In this document: positions 1 through 8,223 of the stretch, in pieces | How the letters are laid out: each line of letters begins with the position of its first letter | How positions within the stretch are numbered: position 1 is the stretch's first letter | Made by a program: the position numbers and the translations under genes | Source: Actinomadura sp. 6K520 | GTDB taxonomy: Bacteria > Actinomycetota > Actinomycetes > Streptosporangiales > Streptosporangiaceae | Direction of reading: 5' to 3' | Assembly (NCBI RefSeq): GCF_004349245.1 | Contig: NZ_SMLC01000073.1 | Coordinates: forward strand, 1 to 34,713 | Length of the DNA: 34,713 bases | The notes under the pieces: model-generated | Told to the model about the DNA's origin: nothing | Databases searched by the model: none | Seen by the model: the letters and a program-made list of their open reading frames with translations, nothing else

Positions 1-2
1 TC

Positions 3-278
3 CCCAGCCTGTGGACGCCCCCGCCCGCCCTCGGCGAACTGTTCGGCCGGCTCCGCTCCGGCATGTACGCCGACGGGCTCGGCACCTGGTTCTCCGCCAA
101 GTTCCGGCTGACGTACCCGTTCTCCTACCAGGTGGAGTACGACCGGGAGAACGAGCCCAAGTGGGCCGCCCCGCCGCCACCGGACGCCTACGCCGAAGAA
201 CTCCGGCTCCACCCCCGTGGAGCGGAGAACCTCCCGGACTGGCTGCGGGAGAAGCAGCAGCCGTCCGGCGACCAGTAG
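3..278 (+). CDS. C-terminal fragment of a possible toxin-immunity-type protein (5' end outside window)
   Basis: The frame is open from the left edge to a TAG at 276-278, so only the last 91 residues are visible and the true start lies upstream; an internal ATG at 63 is probably not the start. The fragment has an aromatic stretch with GTWFSAKFRLTYPF, then YDRENEPKW, then DAYAEELRLHPRGAENLPDWLRE near the end. This ending, an acidic-aromatic strand followed by a 'fP-R-ENiP-WLr' tail, resembles small immunity proteins of actinobacterial polymorphic toxin systems (YezG/DUF600-like); I recall that pattern but cannot confirm the family. Such a protein next to an ESX locus would make sense because T7SS exports toxins. 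The coding call is firm, the family is tentative. Confidence 0.55.
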   Translation, partial: PSLWTPPPALGELFGRLRSGMYADGLGTWFSAKFRLTYPFSYQVEYDRENEPKWAAPPPPDAYAEELRLHPRGAENLPDWLREKQQPSGDQ

Positions 279-294
279 GCGGCGGGGCCGTACG

Positions 295-1158
295 GTGCCG
301 GAGTCACGCCCGGAGTTCGAACCTCCGGACCAGCAACTCGACGGGTCGCCTCGGACCGCCGGGGAGCCGCCCGCCGGCCCGCCCGCCGACTCGCCGGAAC
401 CCGCCGCGGTGCCGTTCGCACAGGCCGGGCCGGCCGCGGAGCCCCGGTGGCGGCGGATGGCGCGGAGGCCGTGGCCGCTGGCCGCCGGTGCCCTCGCGGT
501 GGTCGCCCTGTCCGGGGCCGTCTGGGCCTCGACCGGCGACGGCGGTGAGTCCGGGGCGGCGACGTTCACCTCGACACCGGAGCCGTGCGCCCTCGTCCCG
601 TGGACGGCGCTGGAGCAGCACGTGCCCAACTCCTCCCCGCCCGTTCCCCACCAGACCGGCCCGTCGGCGACCGAGCGGTACGCGGCGTGCGAGTGGACGG
701 AGCCGCAGCAGGGAACGGCGGGCGCCGAGACGCTGACCTTCCATCGCCTGAACGTCGCGGTGCGGCTCCACCTGGACGGGGTGAAGCAGGCGGAGGCCGA
801 GTACGACGCGGCATGGCACGGCGCCCGGGCGCTGGGCGGCACCTCGAAGGCGGCGGGCGGCTCGCTGCACGCCGAGGCCCCCATCGTGATCGAAATGGGC
901 GATCAGGCGTTCGTCGGCTACACGACGCTCAAGGGGCCGCTGGGAGAGGCCGGCACCGTGACGGCGACCGTCCGCCTCCGCAACGCCGTCATCACGGTCC
1001 GGTACCGGGGGACGACGTCGCGGCTCGGCAAGGACGGTTCTCCCAAGGCCGGCGCGTCGAAGGCCCTGAACGAGGAGGCCGCACGGGCGGGCGCCGAAAC
1101 GATCGCGAAGGGCGTCGTGGACACGCTCTCGAACTGCGCGGACTGCCTGAGCCGCTAG
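295..1158 (+). CDS. Membrane-anchored DUF3558-like protein
   Basis: The GTG start at 295 is chosen because it follows the preceding stop by 16 bases and keeps a proline-rich cytoplasmic N-terminus; an ATG further in (before MARRPWPL) is a possible alternative. The 287-residue product has about 58 polar, Pro-rich residues, one membrane segment (about 59-78), then an extracytoplasmic domain beginning with EPCALVPW and containing AACEW, plus two cysteines at the very end (CADC). The CAL-V start and AACEW spacing recall the DUF3558 family of actinobacterial surface proteins, function unknown. It converges with the mycosin gene across a hairpin at 1169-1190. Confidence 0.65.
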   Translation: MPESRPEFEPPDQQLDGSPRTAGEPPAGPPADSPEPAAVPFAQAGPAAEPRWRRMARRPWPLAAGALAVVALSGAVWASTGDGGESGAATFTSTPEPCALVPWTALEQHVPNSSPPVPHQTGPSATERYAACEWTEPQQGTAGAETLTFHRLNVAVRLHLDGVKQAEAEYDAAWHGARALGGTSKAAGGSLHAEAPIVIEMGDQAFVGYTTLKGPLGEAGTVTATVRLRNAVITVRYRGTTSRLGKDGSPKAGASKALNEEAARAGAETIAKGVVDTLSNCADCLSR

Positions 1159-1168
1159 CCCGGCGCGA

Positions 1169-1190
1169 GGCCGGGAGCGCGAGCCCGGCC
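1169..1190. terminator. Hairpin between convergent genes
   Basis: A 7 bp perfect stem (GGCCGGG / CCCGGCC) with an 8-base loop lies in the 48 bp gap between the DUF3558-like gene and the mycosin gene. Position suggests a bidirectional terminator; there is no T-run, common in GC-rich actinobacteria. Confidence 0.45.
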
Positions 1191-1206
1191 CCGCCGGATC
1201 CGGCCG

Positions 1207-2550
1207 TCAGCGGCCGGGGGGCGGGCTCTGCGGGCCTCCGGACGGCGGACCTGCCGGAGGCGCGGCCGGGGGCTGCGCCTGCGGGCCGGACTGGTACGGC
1301 GACTGCTGCGGCCCCGGCGGAGGCCCGAACTGCTGCGGCGCACCGAACTGCTGCGGCGGGGACGACATGGGGCCCGCGGGACCGGTGGGCGCTCCGGACC
1401 CGCCGCGGCGCCGCAGGAGCAGGAACGCGCCGCCGCCCAGGACGAGCAGGAGCACCACGGCACCGCCCACGATCAGCACGGGGAAGCCGCCGGAGTCGTC
1501 CTCGTCCGCGGCGGCCGGCTTGGTCGCACCGGCACCGCCCGCGCCGCCCGCGACCTTGTCGAGCCGCGCGTACACCGGGTTGGGCGCGTTCTCCGGGACG
1601 TCCTGCTTGAGGGCGCGCGGGATGCTGATGACGCCGTACCCCAGCATGTTGTCCTTGCCCTTTGGGCCGAAGTCCTTCGCGGTGGCGGTGAGGCGCTGCA
1701 CGATCTCCCGGGCGGACTCGTCCGGGTAGCGGCTGCGCAGCAGGGCGGCGGCGCCGGCGGTCAGCGCGGACGCCTGGCTGGTCCCCTCACCCGCGGTGAA
1801 GACGTGGCCGGTCTTGCTGATGAAGCCGACGTCCTGGCCCGGCGCGGCTACCGTGACGTAGTCCTGCCGCTGCGTCGACTTCCAGGGCTTCCCGTCGCGG
1901 GCGAAGGCCCCGACGGCAAGGACGCCCGGGCACGAGGCAGGGTAGGCGGCCTTGTTGTCGAAGTCGCCGGAGTTGCCCGCACCGGCGACGATCACGATGT
2001 CCTTGCTCGCCGCGTACTTGATCGCTTCGAGGAGCTGCGGCGGGCACTGGTTCGGGTAGATGTCGGCGGACGGGCTGCCCTGCGAGATGTTGATCACCTT
2101 GGCGCCGTTGTCGGCGGCGAAGCGAACCGCCTTGCTGGTGACCGGGCCGCTCAGCGAGGGAGCGGCGATCGGCAGGATCTTGGCCTCCGGGGCGATCCCG
2201 ACGAAACCCGTCCTGGTGCCCTGCGAGGCGATCAGGCTCGCCATGCCGGTGCCGTGGCCGTCCTGGCGGGTGTCGTAGTCATTGCGGCCATCACCGCCCT
2301 TGCCGGTCAGGTCGCCGCCGGGGAGCACGGCGGGCTTCAGGTCCGGCAGCCGGGCGTTGACCCCGGTGTCGATGACGGCGACCGTCACGCCCTTGCCCTT
2401 GGTGACGGGCCAGACTTCCTTCTGGATGCTCCAGGAGTTGAACCACCACTGCTGGGGCGAGGGGGCGGGCGCCGCGTGCGCGGGTACGAGCGGGGCGATG
2501 GCCAGCCCGATCGCCATCGTCGACGCCGCCGTCCGAATCAGCCACCGCAT
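1207..2550 (-). CDS. mycP: Type VII secretion mycosin (subtilisin-like serine protease), copy 1
   Basis: Mycosins are membrane-anchored subtilases that stabilise the ESX membrane complex and cleave some substrates outside the membrane. The ATG at 2550 is preferred over an upstream in-frame GTG (2580) because AGGGAG lies 10 bases before it and a clean signal peptide follows (residues 1-26, AHA-A cleavage region). In the 447-residue product the catalytic triad is D61 (VAVIDTGV), H99 (DGHGTGMA) and S258 (GEGTSQAS), with the oxyanion Asn at N193 (AGAGNSG). Cysteines 169 and 207 could form a disulfide. A Pro/Gly linker leads to a membrane segment (about 356-379) and a cytoplasmic tail rich in Gln, Pro and Gly. 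It is the last gene of the esx run. It lacks the N-terminal cysteine pair seen in copy 2. Confidence 0.93.
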   Translation of the reverse strand: MRWLIRTAASTMAIGLAIAPLVPAHAAPAPSPQQWWFNSWSIQKEVWPVTKGKGVTVAVIDTGVNARLPDLKPAVLPGGDLTGKGGDGRNDYDTRQDGHGTGMASLIASQGTRTGFVGIAPEAKILPIAAPSLSGPVTSKAVRFAADNGAKVINISQGSPSADIYPNQCPPQLLEAIKYAASKDIVIVAGAGNSGDFDNKAAYPASCPGVLAVGAFARDGKPWKSTQRQDYVTVAAPGQDVGFISKTGHVFTAGEGTSQASALTAGAAALLRSRYPDESAREIVQRLTATAKDFGPKGKDNMLGYGVISIPRALKQDVPENAPNPVYARLDKVAGGAGGAGATKPAAADEDDSGGFPVLIVGGAVVLLLVLGGGAFLLLRRRGGSGAPTGPAGPMSSPPQQFGAPQQFGPPPGPQQSPYQSGPQAQPPAAPPAGPPSGGPQSPPPGR

Positions 2551-2640
2551 CTGTCGCACACTCCCTAGTCCTTCGCGCACGTTCGGGCGGCCGGAGACCG
2601 GAGCCTCCGACCGCCCGTACGTCTCGCGTCCACCGTGGGT

Positions 2641-3786
2641 TCAGCCGATCACCGGGGGCGCGGTGTCGTCGTCGCCGCCCCAGACGTCCTCGTCCTCGGA
2701 CAGCCAGGTCTCGCGCTCGCGCTCCTCGCCGCCCTTGCCGCCCTGGCCGGGCGCCATCGGCATGCCGCCCATGGGCATGCCGCCGCGCATACCGGCGGCA
2801 CCCCGTCCGGCCGCGCCCATTCCGCCGCCGCCGACACCGCCCGGACCGACGCCGCCCGAGCCCGCGCCCGCACCGCCGCCGAAGCCGCCCGGGTCGGCGC
2901 CGAAGCCGCCGCCACCGCCGGGCATGCCGCCGGGCAGTCCGCCGCCGCCACCGCCGCCGCCGCCGGGGAAGCTCGACAGGTCAGAGCTGGGGGCCCCGCT
3001 GAGGGATCCGCCGCCACCCGGTATGCCGCCGCCGGGAACGCCACCGCCGCCCGGCAGGTGGGGTCCGCCGGAGCCCGGGTCGAACGGGCCACCGCCGCCC
3101 GGGTTCCACGGGCTTGAGCCGCTTCCCGCGCCGGGGGCGAACGGTGAGGCGGAGTCGGAGGACGGGAACCCGGAGCCGGCGCCGCCGAACTTCCCGCCGC
3201 CTCCGCCGCCACCGCCGAACGGACCGGGGCCTCCCGGACCGGGGCCGGGGCCGCCGGGCGGGTCATCTCCGCCACCACCGTAACCGGACGGCAGGTCCTT
3301 CTCGATCTTGAGCGGGTGGCCCTCGAACGCCTCTTTCATCCGGCCGATGAAGTTGTTCATCAGCTCGCGGGCGTTGTCGTCGTCCCCGCCGGTGTGGACC
3401 CAGCCGTCGGTCATCGTCTGACCCTGGGTCTTGTACCAGTCGAGGATGTCGTGCTTGTACCAGGCGTAGAGCGAGGCGTTCCGGTGGCTGTCGTCGGAGA
3501 GGGTCCCGGCGGTGGTGTAGACCTGACCGAGCTGGTCGAGCGCCTTCTGCGCGGACTCGCCCTTCCAGTGCTGGACGATCCGCTTGGAGAAGTTGTTCTT
3601 CAGCTCCTCGGTCATCTCGGCGAGGGCCTCGGCCGCCTCCTTGTACGCGGTCGAGGCATCGCCGACCTTCTCCGGCTTCAGCTCCTTGAGCTTGTTCTTG
3701 ACGTCTTCATGGCTCATGCCGGAGGCGTTGTGACTGCCGAACGCCATCCCGTCCCTGATCGGGTATTGCTCGGTGTTCTTACCCAT
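2641..3786 (-). CDS. WxG-domain ESX substrate-like protein with glycine-rich tail
   Basis: The N-terminal 165 residues are helical with a W74-K75-G76 turn, as in WXG100/PPE-type ESX substrates. They are followed by about 180 residues made almost only of Gly, Pro, Ala, Ser and Met, and then an acidic C-terminus (WLSEDEDVWGGDDDTAPPVIG-type ending, residues about 361-381). This tail type is, as I recall it, common in actinomycete T7SS-associated large WxG/PPE-like proteins. ATG at 3786 has GGAG five bases upstream, and the gene follows the 201-residue protein gene after 24 bp, so they are one operon. I did not find a clear YxxxD/E export motif here, so it may be exported with a partner. The low-complexity region makes exact homology hard to judge. 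Confidence 0.8.
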   Translation of the reverse strand: MGKNTEQYPIRDGMAFGSHNASGMSHEDVKNKLKELKPEKVGDASTAYKEAAEALAEMTEELKNNFSKRIVQHWKGESAQKALDQLGQVYTTAGTLSDDSHRNASLYAWYKHDILDWYKTQGQTMTDGWVHTGGDDDNARELMNNFIGRMKEAFEGHPLKIEKDLPSGYGGGGDDPPGGPGPGPGGPGPFGGGGGGGGKFGGAGSGFPSSDSASPFAPGAGSGSSPWNPGGGGPFDPGSGGPHLPGGGGVPGGGIPGGGGSLSGAPSSDLSSFPGGGGGGGGGLPGGMPGGGGGFGADPGGFGGGAGAGSGGVGPGGVGGGGMGAAGRGAAGMRGGMPMGGMPMAPGQGGKGGEERERETWLSEDEDVWGGDDDTAPPVIG

Positions 3787-3810
3787 CGGTACTCCGTTCC
3801 GGGGCGGCGA

Positions 3811-4416
3811 TCAGGTGAGGTCCGGGGTGCCGGTGGGATCGACGCCGTTCACCCGTGACTGCGTGTTGCCGTGGGCGGTGTCGTACTGGTCCGCCGTGGC
3901 GTAGAGCTTGCTGATCACGCCCCGGTAGGCGCTCTCGACGGCCCCGATGTACTCCTGGAATCCGGCCTTGCTCGCGTTGACGACCCCGACGAACTGTTCG
4001 GAGCCCTGGATGTTCGCGAGGTCGGCCTGAGTGACCGAAGTGGTGCCGACCGCGTCGAGCTTGCGCTTCCAGATGTCCAGCTTGTACTTCATGTCCCTGG
4101 CGAGCTGCCGGAGTTCGGCCGGGTCCGCCTCGTAGCCGTCCTCGGCCTTCACGTTCCACTCGCCGCGCTCGGGCGTCTGGCTGCGCGGAAGCGCGTTGTT
4201 CGCGTCGTCCCACTTGCCCGCGTCGGCGCCCGCGCTGTACTCGAAGTACAGCTCCCGCTGCCGCGACTCCGTGAGGTTGTCCCACTCCTCGCGGGTCATC
4301 CCCGTGACGGACTCGTACTCGGGCGTGGACCCGCTCTCGGTGTACTCGCCCTGGCCCACGTACCGCTGGTGCTCGACCCTCGCGAGCTCCTCGTCGGTCA
4401 GATGGTAATCGCTCAC
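3811..4416 (-). CDS. ESX-associated helical protein, candidate T7SS substrate
   Basis: Product of 201 residues starting at GTG 4416, with GGGAGG seven bases upstream. The N-terminal half is polar (repeated Glu/Tyr, GMTREEWDNLTE). The C-terminal half (about 95-185) reads as a helix-turn-helix hairpin of WXG100/EspC-like size, followed by Y172-A-T-A-D176, which matches the YxxxD/E export signal of ESX substrates. There is no canonical WxG. The gene sits between the EsxA-like gene and the WxG/glycine-rich protein gene, so a role as an exported partner or chaperoned substrate is an inference from context and the motif. I do not recognise a named family. Confidence 0.75.
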   Translation of the reverse strand: MSDYHLTDEELARVEHQRYVGQGEYTESGSTPEYESVTGMTREEWDNLTESRQRELYFEYSAGADAGKWDDANNALPRSQTPERGEWNVKAEDGYEADPAELRQLARDMKYKLDIWKRKLDAVGTTSVTQADLANIQGSEQFVGVVNASKAGFQEYIGAVESAYRGVISKLYATADQYDTAHGNTQSRVNGVDPTGTPDLT

Positions 4417-4517
4417 CGTTCACCCTCCCGGTGAATCACTTCTTCCCCCGTCACAACAACGTCGTGCGGGCCCTCGGCGGACACGCACGACGTAGCCGGG
4501 AGCCGGCGGACCGTGTG

Positions 4518-4814
4518 TCAGCCCGACCAGATGTTGAGGTTCGCGCGCTCCGCGCCGCTGTAGTTGCTGTGCGCCTCGCCGATGGTGACGCCCAGCTGGT
4601 TGAGGATCTGGCCGATGTGGGCCGCGGCGGAGTCCCACTGGCGCTTGGCGTCCCAGTAGGCGGTCTGCGCGCCGCCTTCCCACTGGCTGAGGCTGTTCTC
4701 CAGGACCTTCTCAAGGTCGTCGAGTTCGTCGACCAGGGCACGGTAGGCCAGCGTGAAGTCCGCCTGGGCCTGCTGCATCTGGCCGAAATTCGCTCTGGTG
4801 TAGCTGTCGCCCAC
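4518..4814 (-). CDS. esxA: WXG100 protein, EsxA-like
   Basis: WXG100 proteins form helical-hairpin dimers exported through the ESX membrane complex. The GTG at 4814 gives 98 residues, the usual length for the family, and has AAGGA eight bases upstream; the longer open frame into the neighbouring gene is an artefact. The hairpin turn is W45-E46-G47 and the C-terminus has Y85-S-G-A-E89, fitting the YxxxD/E secretion signal. The gene lies 44 bp downstream of the second WXG100 gene, and the pair probably encodes a heterodimer. Which one corresponds to EsxA or EsxB is a convention here. Confidence 0.9.
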   Translation of the reverse strand: MGDSYTRANFGQMQQAQADFTLAYRALVDELDDLEKVLENSLSQWEGGAQTAYWDAKRQWDSAAAHIGQILNQLGVTIGEAHSNYSGAERANLNIWSG

Positions 4815-4858
4815 GATGGGAGTCCTTCGGTCGGAGGGATGAGGGTGAACGGAACGGG

Positions 4859-5179
4859 TCAGGTGCTGCCGTTGAGCAGCTGGTTGATCTTGTTGACCGC
4901 GTCCTGCTGCTCCTGTTCCGTGCTCTCGTAGGTGATCTTGGTCTGCACCAGCTTCTGGTGCATGCCCTCGAGAGCGGTCCGGACCTTGGTCATCTCGGTC
5001 TGGAACTCGTTGAAGACCCGGTCGAAGGACACCGCGGCGTTGCCGGCCCATCCGGACATCAGCTGGCCCTTGTGCCCGTCGAGCTTGGTCTGCAGGCCCT
5101 TGACGATGCCCGCGGAGTCCTCGATCCGCGTGGCGGCCTGCTGCATGGCTGCTCTGTCTACTGCGGACTGGTCACCCAC
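4859..5179 (-). CDS. esxB: WXG100 protein, EsxB-like
   Basis: Product of 106 residues from GTG 5179, preceded by a strong GGAGG at seven bases. Two amphipathic helices flank W44-A45-G46, and Y84-E-S-T-E88 supplies the YxxxD/E export signal that in known systems is recognised by the last ATPase domain of EccC. It is the first gene after the 185 bp AT-richer gap, so it is likely first in its own transcript with the EsxA-like gene, the 201-residue protein, the glycine-rich WxG protein and mycP. Confidence 0.92.
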   Translation of the reverse strand: MGDQSAVDRAAMQQAATRIEDSAGIVKGLQTKLDGHKGQLMSGWAGNAAVSFDRVFNEFQTEMTKVRTALEGMHQKLVQTKITYESTEQEQQDAVNKINQLLNGST

Positions 5180-5287
5180 AGCGTCACCTCCATTGGGGGT
5201 TCTTGGTCGCGCACCTCATCAGGAGACGGGGAGCCCTCCGCCGTATGCCCGCGGGCCCGGGAGCCCTCCTGACGGCACAAGATTTTA

Positions 5288-5336
5288 GAGATCATAGGTG
5301 TTTGTCACTATGTAAGTCGACGCACTTGATGATCTC
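5288..5336. promoter_or_regulatory. Inverted repeat in the likely esx promoter region
   Basis: GAGATCAT (5288-5295) and ATGATCTC (5329-5336) are exact inverted copies, 33 bases apart, in the 5180-5364 gap, which is visibly richer in A+T than the genes. On the minus strand a GGAAC (5340-5344) followed after 17 bases by CGTC resembles an ECF sigma promoter, and TAAAAT and TATGAT hexamers lie downstream. Promoter elements are only suggestive; the repeat itself is exact. Confidence 0.4.
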
Positions 5337-5345
5337 CAGGTTCCT

Positions 5346-5359
5346 GTGATGTACATCAC
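5346..5359. promoter_or_regulatory. Perfect 14 bp palindrome upstream of the esx genes
   Basis: GTGATGTACATCAC is a perfect palindrome a few bases past the eccB stop and about 170 bp before the EsxB-like start. Its length and symmetry fit a dimeric regulator site (GntR- or TetR-type in form). No regulator gene was seen in the ESX locus, so the partner is unknown. Confidence 0.4.
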
Positions 5360-5364
5360 GTTTA

Positions 5365-6816
5365 TCATCCCCGGGACGTGGAGATCGGCCGCCGCGCGAG
5401 CGCCGGATCGAGCGCCGGCCCCTGCGGGATCAGATGGATGACGCTGGACGGGACGGGCGCGGCCTTCCCCGCGTCGTATCCGAGTTTCTTCGCGACCTCG
5501 GCCGACGGCAGAGCGAACCGGACGCCCTGGTCGTTGACCAGGGACAACGACCCCGAGCCGCCGCTGCTGACGGTGCCGGTCTCGCCGCCCGCGGGCACGA
5601 GGCTCATCAGCGCCGCGCCGCCCGGCGGCAGCACCATCTGGTCGATCGTGCCGGACGCGCCGGCGGTGCCGGAGCCGAGGGCGCCGGTGGCCGGAGCCGG
5701 GAGCGACCCGCCGACGGTGAGCCGCGCCGTCGACGAACCGACGGGGAACACCGCGCAGAGCGGCGACGCGGTGTCCCAGGCGACGAACTTGGGTAGCGTC
5801 GGCGGCAGGTTGTTGTCCAGCAGCCGGGTCGCCGACGCGAGCTGCTGCGCCGACGGGACGTCGGTCGGCAGCGGGCCGACCTGCTCGCCCGGGTAGGCGT
5901 CGGCCGTCTTGACGTCGCGCAGCAGCAGTTGCGCCTGCGTGTGGTTGATCTGCGAGAGCCCGTCGGCGAGCATCACGTACCAGAGCGCCTGCCCGCCGGC
6001 GCCGGTCTCGGCCTTGAAGACCTGACCGACCTTGGCCTCCCCGCCCCGGGGGCCGCGCACCGTCTTGCCCCGCTCGGGCACGTTCGGCGAACCGAAGTTC
6101 CCCGCGGCGGGCAGCGCGTTCAGCCACGTCGCCGGGACCTCGACGGCGCCCGGCCCGCCGGTCAGCGCCGGCACCTGGTCGGCCGGGACGGTCAGCTGCA
6201 TGCGGTGGTCCGACCAGACCACCCACGGCGTGCCGCCGCTCTGCACCACGACGGCCTCGCCGTCGCCCAGCCGGCGCCCGCCGACCTCCCGTCCCGCGGC
6301 GAGTGCGGTGACCTGCCGCTTCAGGCCGGTGGGCCCGGCCGCCTCCCGGGTGCACACCGACCAGGGCCCGCGGATGAGCCGCTCGTCGTCGGGAAGCGAG
6401 TCCGGCGCGCCCGGAATGCCGATCATCGCGCCGCGCTCGAACCCGGCCAGCGACTTGCGCGACACGCTGCGCCGCTCCGGCTCGCTGTCGGAGTCGAGGG
6501 CGAGCAGCGCCGACGCGTAGTTCGCGACCGGGAACATCTTCCCGGTGTTGGCGTCGTAGATGTACTTGGTGCCGGTCTCCTTCTCGATGATCAACTTGCC
6601 GGGCTTGTCGAGGCCCTTGGCGCCGCCCGGGGACAGCAGGCCCCAGATGCCGAACACCGCGACGACCAGGAGGCCGACCATCACGCCGGCGAACGCGCCC
6701 ACCGACAGCCGCCGCATCGGCGACTCGGCGACGTCGGGCTCACCCTGCAGGAGGGCGAGCCCGACCCGTTGCGTCATCAGGCGGTGCGCCTGGTAGAGAT
6801 CCCGCCTGCTCTGCAT
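5365..6816 (-). CDS. eccB: Type VII secretion core protein EccB
   Basis: EccB is a core part of the ESX membrane complex, with a short cytoplasmic N-terminus, one membrane helix and a large periplasm-side repeat domain. The 483-residue product fits: the start has MQSRRDLYQAHRLMTQRV, typical of EccB, a membrane segment at about 37-62, then the external domain. Two cysteines (C155 and C354) are the right number for the family's disulfide. The ATG is six bases after the eccD stop, so translation is probably coupled. The tail ends with GPALDPALARRP-type sequence, also usual for EccB. Confidence 0.93.
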   Translation of the reverse strand: MQSRRDLYQAHRLMTQRVGLALLQGEPDVAESPMRRLSVGAFAGVMVGLLVVAVFGIWGLLSPGGAKGLDKPGKLIIEKETGTKYIYDANTGKMFPVANYASALLALDSDSEPERRSVSRKSLAGFERGAMIGIPGAPDSLPDDERLIRGPWSVCTREAAGPTGLKRQVTALAAGREVGGRRLGDGEAVVVQSGGTPWVVWSDHRMQLTVPADQVPALTGGPGAVEVPATWLNALPAAGNFGSPNVPERGKTVRGPRGGEAKVGQVFKAETGAGGQALWYVMLADGLSQINHTQAQLLLRDVKTADAYPGEQVGPLPTDVPSAQQLASATRLLDNNLPPTLPKFVAWDTASPLCAVFPVGSSTARLTVGGSLPAPATGALGSGTAGASGTIDQMVLPPGGAALMSLVPAGGETGTVSSGGSGSLSLVNDQGVRFALPSAEVAKKLGYDAGKAAPVPSSVIHLIPQGPALDPALARRPISTSRG

Positions 6817-6822
6817 CGCGCG

Positions 6823-8223
6823 TCACCCCGCCAGCCCGCGCACGCGGGTGTAGACGTCGAGCACCGCCAGCGCGAGCGGGACCAGCGAGATCATCACGAT
6901 CATGTCGAGGATGTCGCCCCACCGGCCCCAGACCGGCGTGGGCCGGTGGCCCGGCAGCCACAGCGTCACCGCGATGACGATGCCGGTGAGCACCAGCAGC
7001 GGGACGAGCGCGGCGGCGAGCGCGACCACCTGGCTGCCGTGCACCGCCATCCCGATCGTCGTCAGCACCAGTCCGAACAGGCCGATCACGAGCATCCACG
7101 AGCGCTGCGCGATGCCCCGGAAGATCCGGGCGCGCAGCAGCAGCGAGAGCGACATCACCGCGGTCATCGTGGGACCGGCCCACCCGCCGGCGCCGAACAG
7201 GAACAGCATCGCCCCGGCCGCGACGAGCGCGATCGCGGCGATCAGCCCGGTGGAGAACCGGTCCGCGGCGGCGGTCCGGGTGAGCACCTCGCGGCCGTCC
7301 ACCGTCTCGGTGTCGCGGCGCAGGTCCTCGGCGCTGCTCGGCACGGGGGGCAGGGGCATCCGCGCCAGCTTGAACGACAGCGACGGGACGGCCGCGAAGA
7401 ACATCATCACGACGACCGCGGAGACGGCGGCGATGCCCGCGGCGGGCAGGTCGTCGAAGAAGAACCCGACGCCGGACCCGATCGTGCCCACCAGCGCGGC
7501 GAACGCGATGCCGAGGAAGACCGGGAGCCCTTCCGCGACGGCGAACGCGGCGATGATCGCGGCGAGCGCGGTCACCCCGAAGGCGGCGAGCAGGTGCGGC
7601 GCGCCGAGGTCGAGCAGCTCCAGGTCGTCGCGGGCGGGCGCCGCCAGCCCGGCGAGGAACGCGTACGGAAGCGCCGCGTAGCCGAGGATGACGCCCGCGC
7701 CCGAGTCGGCGATCGCCCGCGACAGCACCGTCGCCACGACGAGGACGAGCAGCGCGAGAAGCCCGGCGGCGATGGCCGGCACGAGCCACGGCGGACCGGA
7801 CAGCGCGATCACGACCGCGCCGACGAACAGCGCGACGCCGCCCGCGCCGAGGCCGAACGAGCGCGTCGTGGTGGGCCGCCAGCGATCCCGCCGTTCCCTG
7901 ATCCCGGACGCGATCACGTCGGCGACGTCGTCGAACGACATCTCCGGAAGCTGCGCCATCCGCGGGCGGAAGTACAGGATCTCCCCGTCGCGCACGCCGA
8001 GCGCGCTCATCGTCTGGCCGGCGTCGAACGGCTCGGAGTCCAGGCGCTGCAGGACCCAGCCGGAGTGGGCGAGCCCGGCGTCCGCCAGGTCCTCTCCCGC
8101 GGCGCGCAGGAGGGTGGGCAGCATGTGCGCGAGCGGCACGTCCGCGGGCAGGCTCACGTCGATCCGTCGCCTCGGGGCGACTACGGTGACCCTGCACAGC
8201 TCTGTTGTGGCGGGCGAATTCAC
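6823..8223 (-). CDS. eccD: Type VII secretion core protein EccD
   Basis: EccD forms the multi-helix membrane part of the ESX complex. The 466-residue product starts with a ubiquitin-like domain (about 8-90: CRVTVVAPRRRIDVSLPADVPL and LGVRDGEILYFRP), a linker to about 122, and then about eleven hydrophobic segments to the end. GTG at 8223 has GGAG five bases upstream. It is the first gene of the minus-strand run and is divergent from eccC across 172 bp. Confidence 0.92.
   Translation of the reverse strand: MNSPATTELCRVTVVAPRRRIDVSLPADVPLAHMLPTLLRAAGEDLADAGLAHSGWVLQRLDSEPFDAGQTMSALGVRDGEILYFRPRMAQLPEMSFDDVADVIASGIRERRDRWRPTTTRSFGLGAGGVALFVGAVVIALSGPPWLVPAIAAGLLALLVLVVATVLSRAIADSGAGVILGYAALPYAFLAGLAAPARDDLELLDLGAPHLLAAFGVTALAAIIAAFAVAEGLPVFLGIAFAALVGTIGSGVGFFFDDLPAAGIAAVSAVVVMMFFAAVPSLSFKLARMPLPPVPSSAEDLRRDTETVDGREVLTRTAAADRFSTGLIAAIALVAAGAMLFLFGAGGWAGPTMTAVMSLSLLLRARIFRGIAQRSWMLVIGLFGLVLTTIGMAVHGSQVVALAAALVPLLVLTGIVIAVTLWLPGHRPTPVWGRWGDILDMIVMISLVPLALAVLDVYTRVRGLAG

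Noticed and set aside
2282..3283. Proline-rich plus-strand ORF
   Set aside because: It is the reverse of the glycine-rich tail (Gly codons GGN read as Pro CCN) of the WxG protein.
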